Origin: Sulfurimonas marina
GTDB taxonomy: Bacteria > Campylobacterota > Campylobacteria > Campylobacterales > Sulfurimonadaceae
NCBI RefSeq assembly: GCF_014905095.1
Contig: NZ_CP041165.1
Span: forward strand, 496,001-560,000
Direction: 5' to 3'
DNA length: 64,000 bases
Of the stretch, positions 28,465 to 38,403 are shown one piece after another. The stretch's first letter is position 1; every line of letters starts with the position of its first letter. The notes under the pieces are model-generated. The model searched no databases. It saw only the letters and a program-made list of their open reading frames with translations, and had not been told where the DNA came from. The translations under genes and the position numbers were made by a program.

Positions 28465-29445
28465 ATGTCCGCAGAGATCAAAAGTTTAGATTACTATCTG
28501 AATTTAGAGTATCCCTTAGAGTGCTTTGCCGGTGAACATGAAGTTGGAGATGCTTACTTGGCGGAATATATTGATTTTGATATTAAGGCTGCAAGTGAGG
28601 ATTATGATGAAGCTATAGAGTTGGCAAAAGAGTATCTCAAAGAGCACATCATTAGAGAATACAATGCAAACAGAGCATTGCCAAAACCTGGAGAGGGGAG
28701 AAGATTTATGAAACATAGAGAAGCACTGAGTGCATATAAAGCAAAAGATTATGAAAGAGCGTTGTCATTGTGGGAAGAGGAGATCAAGTACAAAAATGAT
28801 CAGGCTATGACAAATTTGGGACTTATGTATCTTAAAGGTGAAGGTGTATCAAAAGACTTCGCTAAAGCACGCGAATACTTTGAGATGGCAAGCGAGTATG
28901 ACAATGATTCGGCTAACTACAATTTAGCACTTATGTATCAGACAAAACTCGGTGTTGAAGAGGATATGGAAAAAACCGTAGATTATTTCAGACGTGCAGT
29001 GAAAAAGAATCATCAAGGGGCTAACTTTAGACTAGGTCTTATGCTTTTAAAAGACAGAACTGATCTTGGAAAAGTAAAAGAGGGGTTTAACTGTATGTTA
29101 AATGCCGCAAAAACAAATCATCCTATGGCTTTGGCACAAATGGGCGGAGTTGATAAAACACCAAACAGCTCTTGTGAGCCAAATCTTGCTTTTAGAAACT
29201 CTCCTAAAGAGAAACAACTTGAATTGGTAATGGATGCGATCGACAGATACATCAGACCGATACTGGTAAAAGACGGCGGTGATATTACTCTTATTGACTA
29301 TATCAATGAGCCGGATATTGAGATCCGTTTAGCATATCAAGGGAACTGTGCCGGATGTTCTATGGCCTCAACTACAACATACGAGATCATCATGGGTACA
29401 CTTTCTCAAGTTATAGATGAAAACATTAGGGTGTATGTAATATGA
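28465..29445 (+). CDS. HicB-like / Sel1-repeat / NFU fusion protein
   Basis: 326 residues with three parts. Residues 8-62 (LDYYLNLEYPLECF ... YDEAIELAKEYLKEHI) resemble the HicB/UPF0150 fold. Residues about 85-230 form four Sel1-like repeats (NLGLMYLKGEGVSKDFAKAREYF and similar). Residues 250-326 are an NFU (NifU C-terminal) domain with the cluster motif NCAGC at C295 and C298. NFU domains carry Fe-S clusters to targets; Sel1 repeats bind proteins. The ATG at 28465 follows GAGGG. I know of no described protein with this domain order. Confidence 0.85.
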   Translation: MSAEIKSLDYYLNLEYPLECFAGEHEVGDAYLAEYIDFDIKAASEDYDEAIELAKEYLKEHIIREYNANRALPKPGEGRRFMKHREALSAYKAKDYERALSLWEEEIKYKNDQAMTNLGLMYLKGEGVSKDFAKAREYFEMASEYDNDSANYNLALMYQTKLGVEEDMEKTVDYFRRAVKKNHQGANFRLGLMLLKDRTDLGKVKEGFNCMLNAAKTNHPMALAQMGGVDKTPNSSCEPNLAFRNSPKEKQLELVMDAIDRYIRPILVKDGGDITLIDYINEPDIEIRLAYQGNCAGCSMASTTTYEIIMGTLSQVIDENIRVYVI

Positions 29446-29804
29446 TCAAAATCGCTTTTGCTTCAAAAGACGGGACTAATGTTAATGAACACTTTGGCTG
29501 GTGTGAAACATTTTATCTTTATGAGATTGATGAGAACAATGCAAACTTGCTCAAAGAGATAGATTCCTATCAAAAATACGAAGCTGAGGTGGATAAACTG
29601 GAGTACAAAATAGATTGTGTCAGTGAAGCAGATATGATCTATGTAACTCAGATAGGTCCCAAGGCTGCAAACATGGTAAAAATTGCAGGTATTTATCCTA
29701 TGAAAGCAGCGTCTGAGGAGGAAAAGATCGAAGATGTGGTCGCACAGCTTCAAAAAATGATAGCGAATCCTCCACTATGGTTAAAAAGGATACTTTTAAA
29801 ATGA
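29442..29804 (+). CDS. NifX-like cofactor-binding protein
   Basis: 120 residues. IKIAFASKDGTNVNEHFGWCETFYLYEI and IGPKAANMVKIAGIYPMKA match NifX, and the end NPPLWLKRILLK resembles the first NifX at 18608. It overlaps the previous gene by 4 bases (ATGA) and the next one likewise. Either this or the 18608 copy could be the functional NifX. Confidence 0.88.
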   Translation: MIKIAFASKDGTNVNEHFGWCETFYLYEIDENNANLLKEIDSYQKYEAEVDKLEYKIDCVSEADMIYVTQIGPKAANMVKIAGIYPMKAASEEEKIEDVVAQLQKMIANPPLWLKRILLK

Positions 29805-31021
29805 GTGAAGCGATCCAAGTTATAAAAGACCTTTATTATGTTGGTGTGAGTGATCCCGATATCCGTACATTTGATATCATTATGAAAACAGCCAACGGTA
29901 CAACTTATAATGCCTACCTTCTGAAAACTTCAGAGGGTGTAATTATCTTCGATACCGTAAAAGAAGAGTTCCAAGAGGAGTTTTTCAAAAAGATAGAATC
30001 TGTTTGTTCTTATAGTGATATCAAATACATAATTATGCACCATCTTGAGCCTGATCACAGTGGGGCACTTCCCGAACTTACACGACGTGCTCCGGGGGCC
30101 AAAGTATTTATCTCCCCTATGGCTCAGCCGATGCTAAAGTCGATCGCAAAAACAAAAGATATGGAGTTTGAAACGGTTTGGACAAATAAACAGCTAAAAC
30201 TCGGTAATAAAACAATTACTTTTTTAAGTACACCGAATCTTCACTGGCCTGAGACAATGAGCTCTTATCTTGAAGAAGATTGTGTACTTTTCAGTGGGGA
30301 TGTTTTTGGCTCACACTATTACGACAGTCGTATTTTTGATGATCTTGTTGGAGATTTTGATTATGCATTTAAATACTACTATGATCACATTATGCGTCCG
30401 TTTCGCTCCGATGTGGTAAAAGCACTTAAACTTTATGACAAGTTTGATATCTCGATCATCTGTAATCTGCACGGCCCGATTATGCGGGATAATCCTCAAA
30501 AATATATAGAGCGCTATAGAGAGTGGAGTGAGAAAGTTGACCGCCTCCACGGTAAAAAAATCATCTCGATTTTTTATGTAACAAGTTATAAAAATACAAA
30601 AGATATGGCTCAAAGTATTTTCGATGGAATAGAATCTGATACGAATTTAATAGCAAACATTTATGACCTGACTGCACTCGATGAGCAAAATATGCTTACG
30701 ATCTTAGAAGAGAGTACGGGAATACTTATCGGTGCTCCAACAATTAACGGAGATGCTCCAAAACCTGTCTGGGATCTGCTTAGCTGTATGATGCTTTTAG
30801 AGAAGAAAGGGAAGTTTGGCGGGTGTTTCGGTTCTTACGGATGGAGCGGAGAAGCGGTAGAGATGATACATCATCGTCTTGGAGCACTTAATTTTCGTCT
30901 TCCTCTACAACCGATGAAGATTAAGCTGATTCCTACAAAGGAGGAGCTGGTGGATTGTTTTGAGTTTGGAATTGAATTTGGACAAATCGTAAATGGAAAA
31001 ATGGTGGAGATGACATTATGA
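29801..31021 (+). CDS. Flavodiiron protein (A-type flavoprotein, FprA-like)
   Basis: 406 residues. The metallo-beta-lactamase-like diiron domain has HHLEPDHSGALPEL, and FSGDVFGSHY and CNLHGPI supply further ligands. The C-terminal half is flavodoxin-like (FYVTSYKNTKDMAQSI, GAPTINGDAPKP). Such enzymes reduce oxygen to water or NO to N2O. In this operon it is probably for oxygen protection of nitrogenase. Start and stop codons overlap both neighbours by 4 bases. Confidence 0.93.
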   Translation: MSEAIQVIKDLYYVGVSDPDIRTFDIIMKTANGTTYNAYLLKTSEGVIIFDTVKEEFQEEFFKKIESVCSYSDIKYIIMHHLEPDHSGALPELTRRAPGAKVFISPMAQPMLKSIAKTKDMEFETVWTNKQLKLGNKTITFLSTPNLHWPETMSSYLEEDCVLFSGDVFGSHYYDSRIFDDLVGDFDYAFKYYYDHIMRPFRSDVVKALKLYDKFDISIICNLHGPIMRDNPQKYIERYREWSEKVDRLHGKKIISIFYVTSYKNTKDMAQSIFDGIESDTNLIANIYDLTALDEQNMLTILEESTGILIGAPTINGDAPKPVWDLLSCMMLLEKKGKFGGCFGSYGWSGEAVEMIHHRLGALNFRLPLQPMKIKLIPTKEELVDCFEFGIEFGQIVNGKMVEMTL

Positions 31022-31347
31022 CACAAGCATATATGACGACAAACGAAGTTTTAGAGGCAAAGGTGAAACTGTTATTAGAGTTTTTTTCAATAGATGATTA
31101 TGCCAAACAGATTATAGCTCCCCGTGTGGCCAAGGCATCTTTGGAGATGAACCATCTTTACCAGGATCTCGGATTTGCTTCGAGGGTTGAGATGGGAAGA
31201 TTTATGAATCAGTATTTTCCGAGACTTAGTGTTATGAAACCAAAAGAGACATTATGGAAAAAGTACATTTACGATCTGATTAATGAGACGGCACCGGCAT
31301 GTGCCGAATGTGATGATCAAGAAACATGTTTCAAGTGTTTAATTTAA
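31018..31347 (+). CDS. nifQ: Short NifQ-like protein
   Basis: 109 residues. The segment HLYQDLGFASRVEMGRFMNQYFPRL followed by LWKKYIYDLI and APACAECDDQETCFKC matches the C-terminal half of NifQ, which supplies molybdenum for the cofactor. Classical NifQ is nearly twice as long and has a C-x4-C-x2-C-x5-C site; here the first Cys is missing and an extra Cys107 ends the motif (C95, C98, C104, C107). It overlaps the flavodiiron gene by 4 bases. Confidence 0.75.
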   Translation: MTQAYMTTNEVLEAKVKLLLEFFSIDDYAKQIIAPRVAKASLEMNHLYQDLGFASRVEMGRFMNQYFPRLSVMKPKETLWKKYIYDLINETAPACAECDDQETCFKCLI

Positions 31348-31358
31348 AAAAAGGATAA

Positions 31359-32570
<1,212 letters not shown>

Positions 32571-32598
32571 AAGGATGAAAAAAAGGCAATAGTGCCAT

Positions 32599-32657
32599 GG
32601 GCTTCCTGCCGAAGGAAACCCAGTGTTAACGTAGTTGACGGAATTACTTCCGACAAC
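32599..32657 (+). ncRNA. Covarying two-hairpin RNA element, copy A
   Basis: Read along the nifS to nifU transcript, hairpin 1 is GGGCTTCC-TGCCGAA-GGAAACCC (32599-32621). A linker AGTGTTAACGTAG (32622-32634) follows, then hairpin 2, GTTG-a-CGGAA-TTAC-TTCCG-a-CAAC (32634-32657). A second copy lies at 52498-52553 on the other strand. Loops and linker are identical, while stem bases differ in a compensating way. It may be a cis-regulatory RNA, an mRNA-processing site or a mobile intergenic repeat. Confidence 0.65.
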
Positions 32658-32715
32658 GTATCAAAAGGGAATAAAAAAGGTTCCCTTAAATTTATGAAAT
32701 AAATTAAAGGAAAGT

Positions 32716-33699
32716 ATGATGGCAAAGGCAAGTTTAGTAGGCGGATCAATTTGGGATGAGTATAGTAATATTGTTGTAGATAGAATGAATAACCCTAAAC
32801 ACCAAGGGCATATTACTGAAGAGGAAGCTGAGGCGATGAATGCAACTTTGATCGTTGCAGACTTCGGAGCTGAGAGTTGTGGTGATGCGGTAAGACTTTA
32901 CTGGGCAGTTGAAAAAGATACGGACAAAATTGTAGGAAGTAAATTTAAAAGTTTTGGATGTGGTACTGCTATTGCGAGTTCTGACATTATGACTGAGCTT
33001 TGTATGGGTAAAACTGTTGATGAAGCGGTAAAAATTACAAATATCGATGTTGAAAAAGCGATGCGTGATACTCCAGATACTCCTGCTGTTCCACCGCAAA
33101 AGATGCACTGTTCTGTTATGGCGTATGATGTTATCAAAAAAGCGGCAGCTACGTACAAAGGTGTAGATGCTGAGAGTTTTGAAGAGGAGTTTATCATTTG
33201 TGAGTGTGCTCGTGTAACACAAGATACACTTATTGATGTAATTAAGATCAATGATCTTAAAACTATTGAGGAGATCATCGACTTTACAAAAGCGGGTGGT
33301 TTTTGTAAATCTTGTATAAAACCTGGCGGACATGAAGCAAAAGATATCTATCTAGAAGATATTTTAAAAGATACACGTGAAGAGATGGAACGTGAGCGTC
33401 TAACAGCTATGGCAAATGCTCCAAAAGAGGATAAAGCTGATTTCGCATCTATGAGTATGGTACAAAAAACACGTGCAATCGATGCTGTAGTTGAGGAGTA
33501 TGTACGCCCAATGCTTATCATGGACGGCGGAGATATGGAGCTTGTAGATATTAAAGAGGAGAACGGAAATTTTGACGTTTACATTAAATATCTCGGTGCA
33601 TGTTCAACATGTTCTACGGGAAGCACGGGTACATTGTATGCAATCGAGAGTACGCTAAAACAAAACCTTGATGATAGAATCAGAGTAATCACACTCTAA
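32716..33699 (+). CDS. nifU: Fe-S scaffold protein NifU
   Basis: 327 residues with all three NifU parts: IscU-like scaffold ([23 protein letters not shown] and MHCSVMA carry the Cys ligands), central 2Fe-2S domain (CECARVT ... GGFCKSCI) and NFU domain ([10 protein letters not shown]). It builds clusters with NifS for the nitrogenase proteins. Two ATG codons in a row start the frame; the first is listed. Confidence 0.96.
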   Translation: MMAKASLVGGSIWDEYSNIVVDRMNNPKHQGHITEEEAEAMNATLIVADFGAESCGDAVRLYWAVEKDTDKIVGSKFKSFGCGTAIASSDIMTELCMGKTVDEAVKITNIDVEKAMRDTPDTPAVPPQKMHCSVMAYDVIKKAAATYKGVDAESFEEEFIICECARVTQDTLIDVIKINDLKTIEEIIDFTKAGGFCKSCIKPGGHEAKDIYLEDILKDTREEMERERLTAMANAPKEDKADFASMSMVQKTRAIDAVVEEYVRPMLIMDGGDMELVDIKEENGNFDVYIKYLGACSTCSTGSTGTLYAIESTLKQNLDDRIRVITL

Positions 33700-33709
33700 A
33701 GGAGAGCAG

Positions 33710-34303
33710 ATGAGTTATGTACCTTATGTAGTAGAGCAAACGGGTCGCGGTGAAAGAAGTTACGATATCTATTCACGTCTGTTAAAAGACAGAATTGTAA
33801 TGCTAAGCGGAGAGGTAAACGATGCGGTTGCTTCAACAGTGATCGCACAACTTCTTTTTTTAGAAGCAGAAGATCCGGAGAAAGATATCTACTTTTACAT
33901 TAACTCACCCGGTGGTGTAGTTACTGCAGGTATGGCGATTTTTGATACGATGAACTATATCCGTCCAAATGTAGTAACTATCTGTATAGGTCAAGCAGCT
34001 TCAATGGGAGCTTTTTTACTCTCAAGCGGAGAGAAAGGGAAACGGTATGCGCTTCCACATGCTAGAATTATGATCCACCAACCTCTTGGCGGTGCTCAGG
34101 GACAAGCCACAGACATTGCTATTCAAGCTCAAGAGATACTGCGTATAAAAGGGGTTTTAAATGAACTTCTAGCAAAACAAACAGGCAAAAGTGTCAAAAC
34201 TATTGTCAAAGATGTAGAACGCGATAACTTTATGAGTGCAGAGGATGCTGTAGCTTATGGACTTATTGATGAAGTTCTTATCAAAAGTGAAGAAAAAGAA
34301 TAA
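33710..34303 (+). CDS. clpP: ClpP protease subunit in the nif operon
   Basis: 197 residues. The catalytic Ser is in [11 protein letters not shown] and the His in [20 protein letters not shown] is the usual landmark. It starts 10 bases after nifU with a good AGGAG site, so it is a nif-operon gene. A clpX partner lies at 46553 in another nif operon. Whether this is the only clpP of the genome is unknown. Confidence 0.95.
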   Translation: MSYVPYVVEQTGRGERSYDIYSRLLKDRIVMLSGEVNDAVASTVIAQLLFLEAEDPEKDIYFYINSPGGVVTAGMAIFDTMNYIRPNVVTICIGQAASMGAFLLSSGEKGKRYALPHARIMIHQPLGGAQGQATDIAIQAQEILRIKGVLNELLAKQTGKSVKTIVKDVERDNFMSAEDAVAYGLIDEVLIKSEEKE

Positions 34304-34326
34304 TAGTCGTTGCCGAACTACTTCCT

Positions 34327-34348
34327 TTCTCAAGCTTTTGCTTGAGAA
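34327..34348 (+). terminator. Hairpin after clpP
   Basis: A perfect 9-base stem TTCTCAAGC-tttt-GCTTGAGAA ends the clpP operon region. No U-tract follows, so efficiency is uncertain. The remaining gap to 34448 shows only AT-rich sequence and a probable promoter region. Confidence 0.45.
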
Positions 34349-34448
34349 TAAATACTCTTATACCCTTTTTATCCCCCTTTTTTATGAAACATTAAAATAA
34401 CAAAATATACTATTAAAGAAGAAAATTGCTGATTGTAAGGAAATCAAG

Positions 34449-35225
34449 ATGCAAAAAAAGATTAATAGTTTTGTAGTGAGTGATAAGTTTGATACGAAAA
34501 TTTATCAGTTTTTATCTGGAAAATATAAAACGACACTTTACAAAGATATTTTGTTTGTTACAGTCGATGTCGAACAGTATATAGTATTGTTCAAATACGG
34601 TGTATATACCTGTTGGAATATATCTTATGAAAATCTTGAATTTTTTCAAAATGAGATCAAATCTTTTTTGATCAATCCTCTTGAAGAGTGCGCGGAGGAA
34701 AAGTTTAAGTATATACTCGAAGATGAGTTTAAAATCATCTACGATAAATTTCTTCTCGATAATGATTCAGAGCGTTTAAAAATAGCAATCTCGTCTGCTC
34801 TTGCACAAAATGCCAAACTTAGTCAGTTTGAAACAAAAGTGGAAAACACGATCGAAGAAAATTCTATCATCCCTCAAAATTTGGCTAAATACGGAAAAAT
34901 CAGTTTGAGTAAAAAAGAGATAGCAAAAAAGATCGGTGAGTTGTTTTTAGTAAAAAGCCAGATTAACCTGCAATATGATCTCCTTGATACACCGGAATTT
35001 TTTTGGGAGTATCCTGAATATGAAAAATATTATAACAGTATCAGCAAGTATTTAGATATTACACCCAGAGTTGAGGTACTTAACAAAAAGGTTGAAGTTA
35101 TTCAAGAACTGCTTGATGTTTTGAGTAATGAACAAAATCATAAATACTCCTCTTTTTTGGAATGGATAATCATCATTCTTATCTTTATCGAGATCATTAT
35201 GGGACTATACGAGTTTCTAAAATGA
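34449..35225 (+). CDS. RMD1/DUF155-family membrane protein
   Basis: 258 residues. The C-terminus TPRVEVLNKKVEVIQELLDVL ... SSFLEWIIIILIFIEIIMGLYEF is the signature of the RMD1/Sif2 (DUF155) family: a coiled helix followed by one membrane segment near residues 235-255. Eukaryotic members act at mitochondrial membranes; bacterial function is unknown. It sits alone between clpP and nifH. Confidence 0.8.
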   Translation: MQKKINSFVVSDKFDTKIYQFLSGKYKTTLYKDILFVTVDVEQYIVLFKYGVYTCWNISYENLEFFQNEIKSFLINPLEECAEEKFKYILEDEFKIIYDKFLLDNDSERLKIAISSALAQNAKLSQFETKVENTIEENSIIPQNLAKYGKISLSKKEIAKKIGELFLVKSQINLQYDLLDTPEFFWEYPEYEKYYNSISKYLDITPRVEVLNKKVEVIQELLDVLSNEQNHKYSSFLEWIIIILIFIEIIMGLYEFLK

Positions 35226-35245
35226 ATACAAATATATAAAATGAG

Positions 35246-35273
35246 ACCTGCATAACAATTTTGTTGTACAGGT
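35246..35273 (+). terminator. Hairpin after the RMD1-family gene
   Basis: A 12- to 13-base imperfect stem starting ACCTG and ending CAGGT, followed by TTTACATTATTT. It is a plausible terminator that insulates nifH. The rest of the 296-base gap (35226-35521) is very AT-rich with polypyrimidine runs and holds the nifH promoter but no gene. Confidence 0.5.
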
Positions 35274-35464
35274 TTACATTATTTGTCCTCTAAATCTTAC
35301 AAAAAACGATTTTGATCCTCCTTTTTTTTCTTTTTTGTTAATAATTTTTTTCCTCTATTCTTAAATTAAAATAAGACAAAAAAACTCCTTTTTTATTTTA
35401 AAACTCCTTAAAATAGGGCTTTGTAGATAAATTTCAAAATTTCTTTTCAAAATATTTTTTCTAA

Positions 35465-35479
35465 GGAACGCTATCTGTA
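35465..35479 (+). promoter_or_regulatory. Sigma-54 promoter of nifHDK
   Basis: GGAACGCTATCTGTA with GG-N10-GT spacing, preceded by CTAA, 42 bases upstream of nifH. No NifA upstream site of the TGT-N10-ACA form was found in the 240 bases before it. Confidence 0.72.
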
Positions 35480-35503
35480 ACAGTAGTAGCGAACTTAAAT
35501 TAA

Positions 35504-36440
<937 letters not shown>

Positions 36441-36498
36441 TGACCAAGCAATTTAAAATAAAAACAAAAATTAAATAGATAAAAAACAGGAGAAAATT

Positions 36499-36855
36499 AT
36501 GTTTGTATGTGGTTATCATTTTCCAGCAAGTGAAGGAAACGATGTTGCTTTCGATAAAGTTATTGAAAAAGTTGAAGACGGTACGTCTGCAGCAGGTAAA
36601 ACTGTTACATTAACTAGTGAAACTAGAGAGGGTGCTAAGTTAGAAGAATTAACTGTTCCAGAAGGTACTTTTGCTCACACTGCTTTTGTTGACTATTATG
36701 AAAATATCGCTGAAATGGAAGGCGAATTCAAAATGGTTTATTACACAAATAAATACCAAATCTCAGAGATTTCAAAATCTGTAGATGGTGATACAACTAA
36801 AGATCTTTGTAAAAAACTTGATGATATGAATCTTTACAGAGTTAAAGTAGCATAA
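36499..36855 (+). CDS. Unknown protein between nifH and nifD
   Basis: 118 residues, acidic, one or two cysteines (C4, and one near the C-terminus), no signal or membrane segment. I do not recognise a family. It has an AGGAG site and the same codon style as its neighbours, so it is real. It occupies the place where archaea and anaerobes keep nifI1/nifI2, but it shares no PII motif. Its position implies expression at nitrogenase levels and hence a role close to NifHDK. Confidence 0.8.
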   Translation: MFVCGYHFPASEGNDVAFDKVIEKVEDGTSAAGKTVTLTSETREGAKLEELTVPEGTFAHTAFVDYYENIAEMEGEFKMVYYTNKYQISEISKSVDGDTTKDLCKKLDDMNLYRVKVA

Positions 36856-36865
36856 AACTATTTAG

Positions 36866-36904
36866 TAAAGTTCAAATTTTCAAGATTTGGAAATTTGAAC
36901 TTTA
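36866..36904 (+). promoter_or_regulatory. Long hairpin upstream of nifD
   Basis: A perfect 14-base inverted repeat (TAAAGTTCAAATTT / AAATTTGAACTTTA) with an 11-base loop. No U-tract follows; the next features are the nifD ribosome-binding site and ATG. It is likely an RNA-processing or stability structure that allows more nifH than nifDK product. Confidence 0.55.
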
Positions 36905-36935
36905 GATGGACGTATAAAGAAGGAGAAGGAATAAA

Positions 36936-38402
36936 ATGGGACCAGAAACATTAGAAGCTTTACAGAAAGAAGCTATTGAAGAGGTTTTAGAAGTTTACCC
37001 AGCCAAAGCGGCTAAAAACAGAGCAAAACACTTAGGTGTTGATACTCCAGAGGGTGTAAAAGGTGCTTGTGACAAAACACGTTCAAACAAGCAAACAGTA
37101 CCAGGTGTTATGTCTCAACGTGGTTGTGCATATGCGGGTTCTAAAGGGGTTGTATGGGGTCCTATTAAAGATATGATCCACATTTCTCACGGTCCTGTTG
37201 GTTGTGGTCAGTATTCACGTGCTGGTCGTCGTAACTACTATATCGGTACTACTGGTGTTGATACATTCGTTACTATGAACTTTACTACAGACTTTAGTGA
37301 AAAAGATATCGTATTTGGTGGGGATAAAAAACTTAAAAAAGCTCTTGAAGAGATCGATGAGTTATTTCCATTAAACAACGGTATTTCAATTCAGTCTGAG
37401 TGTCCAATCGGTCTAATCGGTGATGATATCTCTGCTGTTGCAAAAATTCATAAAAAAGAGAGCTCAAAACCAACTGTTGCTGTATCTTGTGAAGGTTTCC
37501 GTGGTGTATCTCAGTCACTTGGTCACCACATTGCAAATGATATGATCCGTGATGAAGTTATGCCAGATGCTGCAGCTCGTGCTGATTTTGACGCAACTGA
37601 TTATGATGTAGCTATTATCGGGGACTACAACATCGGTGGTGATGCTTGGGCAACTCGTATCTTACTTGAAGAGATCGGTTTAAGAGTTATTGCACAATGG
37701 TCAGGTGATGCATCTTATAAAGAGTTAGCTATTGCTCCAAAAGCGAAGTTAAACTTACTTCACTGTTACCGTTCAATGAACTACATCTCTCGTCATATGG
37801 AACAAGAGTTCGGTATCCCTTGGATGGAATATAACTTCTTTGGACCAAGTAAAACTACTGAGTCTTTAAGAAAAATTGCTGCTTTCTTTGATGAGTCTAT
37901 TCAGAAAAAAGCAGAAGAAGTTATTGCTAAATATACAGCTATGACTGATGCAGTTATCGCAAAATATAAGCCGAAATTAGAGGGTAAACAAGTAATGCTT
38001 TACGTTGGTGGTTTACGTCCTCGTCACGTTATCGGTGCATATGAAGACCTTGGTATGGAAGTAGTTGGTACTGGTTATGAGTTCGCTCACGGTGATGACT
38101 ATAAACGTACAAAAGACGATATCGCACGTTCAACTCTTATCTATGATGATGTTAATGAGTATGAGCTTGAAAAATTCGTTAAAAAATTAAAACCGGATTT
38201 AGTAGCTGCCGGTGTAAAAGAGAAATATGTATTCCAAAAAATGGGTCTTCCATTTAGACAAATGCACTCTTGGGATTACTCTGGTCCTTACCACGGGTAT
38301 GACGCATTCGCAGTATTCGCAAAAGATATGGACTTAGCTATGAACTCTCCAGTATGGAATCATACTACAGCACCATGGGAAAAAGAAGAGGTAGGAGCTT
38401 AA
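36936..38402 (+). CDS. nifD: Nitrogenase MoFe protein alpha chain
   Basis: 488 residues. P-cluster ligands are C64 (QRGCAYAG), C90 ([10 protein letters not shown]) and C156 (QSECPIG). FeMo cofactor ligands are C277 (LLHCYRSMN) and H444 ([10 protein letters not shown]); H197 is in SQSLGHH. The residues fit the Mo enzyme rather than V- or Fe-only types. A strong AGGAGAAGGA precedes the ATG, and nifK follows after one base. Confidence 0.98.
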   Translation: MGPETLEALQKEAIEEVLEVYPAKAAKNRAKHLGVDTPEGVKGACDKTRSNKQTVPGVMSQRGCAYAGSKGVVWGPIKDMIHISHGPVGCGQYSRAGRRNYYIGTTGVDTFVTMNFTTDFSEKDIVFGGDKKLKKALEEIDELFPLNNGISIQSECPIGLIGDDISAVAKIHKKESSKPTVAVSCEGFRGVSQSLGHHIANDMIRDEVMPDAAARADFDATDYDVAIIGDYNIGGDAWATRILLEEIGLRVIAQWSGDASYKELAIAPKAKLNLLHCYRSMNYISRHMEQEFGIPWMEYNFFGPSKTTESLRKIAAFFDESIQKKAEEVIAKYTAMTDAVIAKYKPKLEGKQVMLYVGGLRPRHVIGAYEDLGMEVVGTGYEFAHGDDYKRTKDDIARSTLIYDDVNEYELEKFVKKLKPDLVAAGVKEKYVFQKMGLPFRQMHSWDYSGPYHGYDAFAVFAKDMDLAMNSPVWNHTTAPWEKEEVGA

Positions 38403-38403
38403 G

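Noticed and set aside
36499-36855. The gene between nifH and nifD as nifI (PII)
   Set aside because: It has neither the PII start, the B-loop nor the RIRTGE motif.
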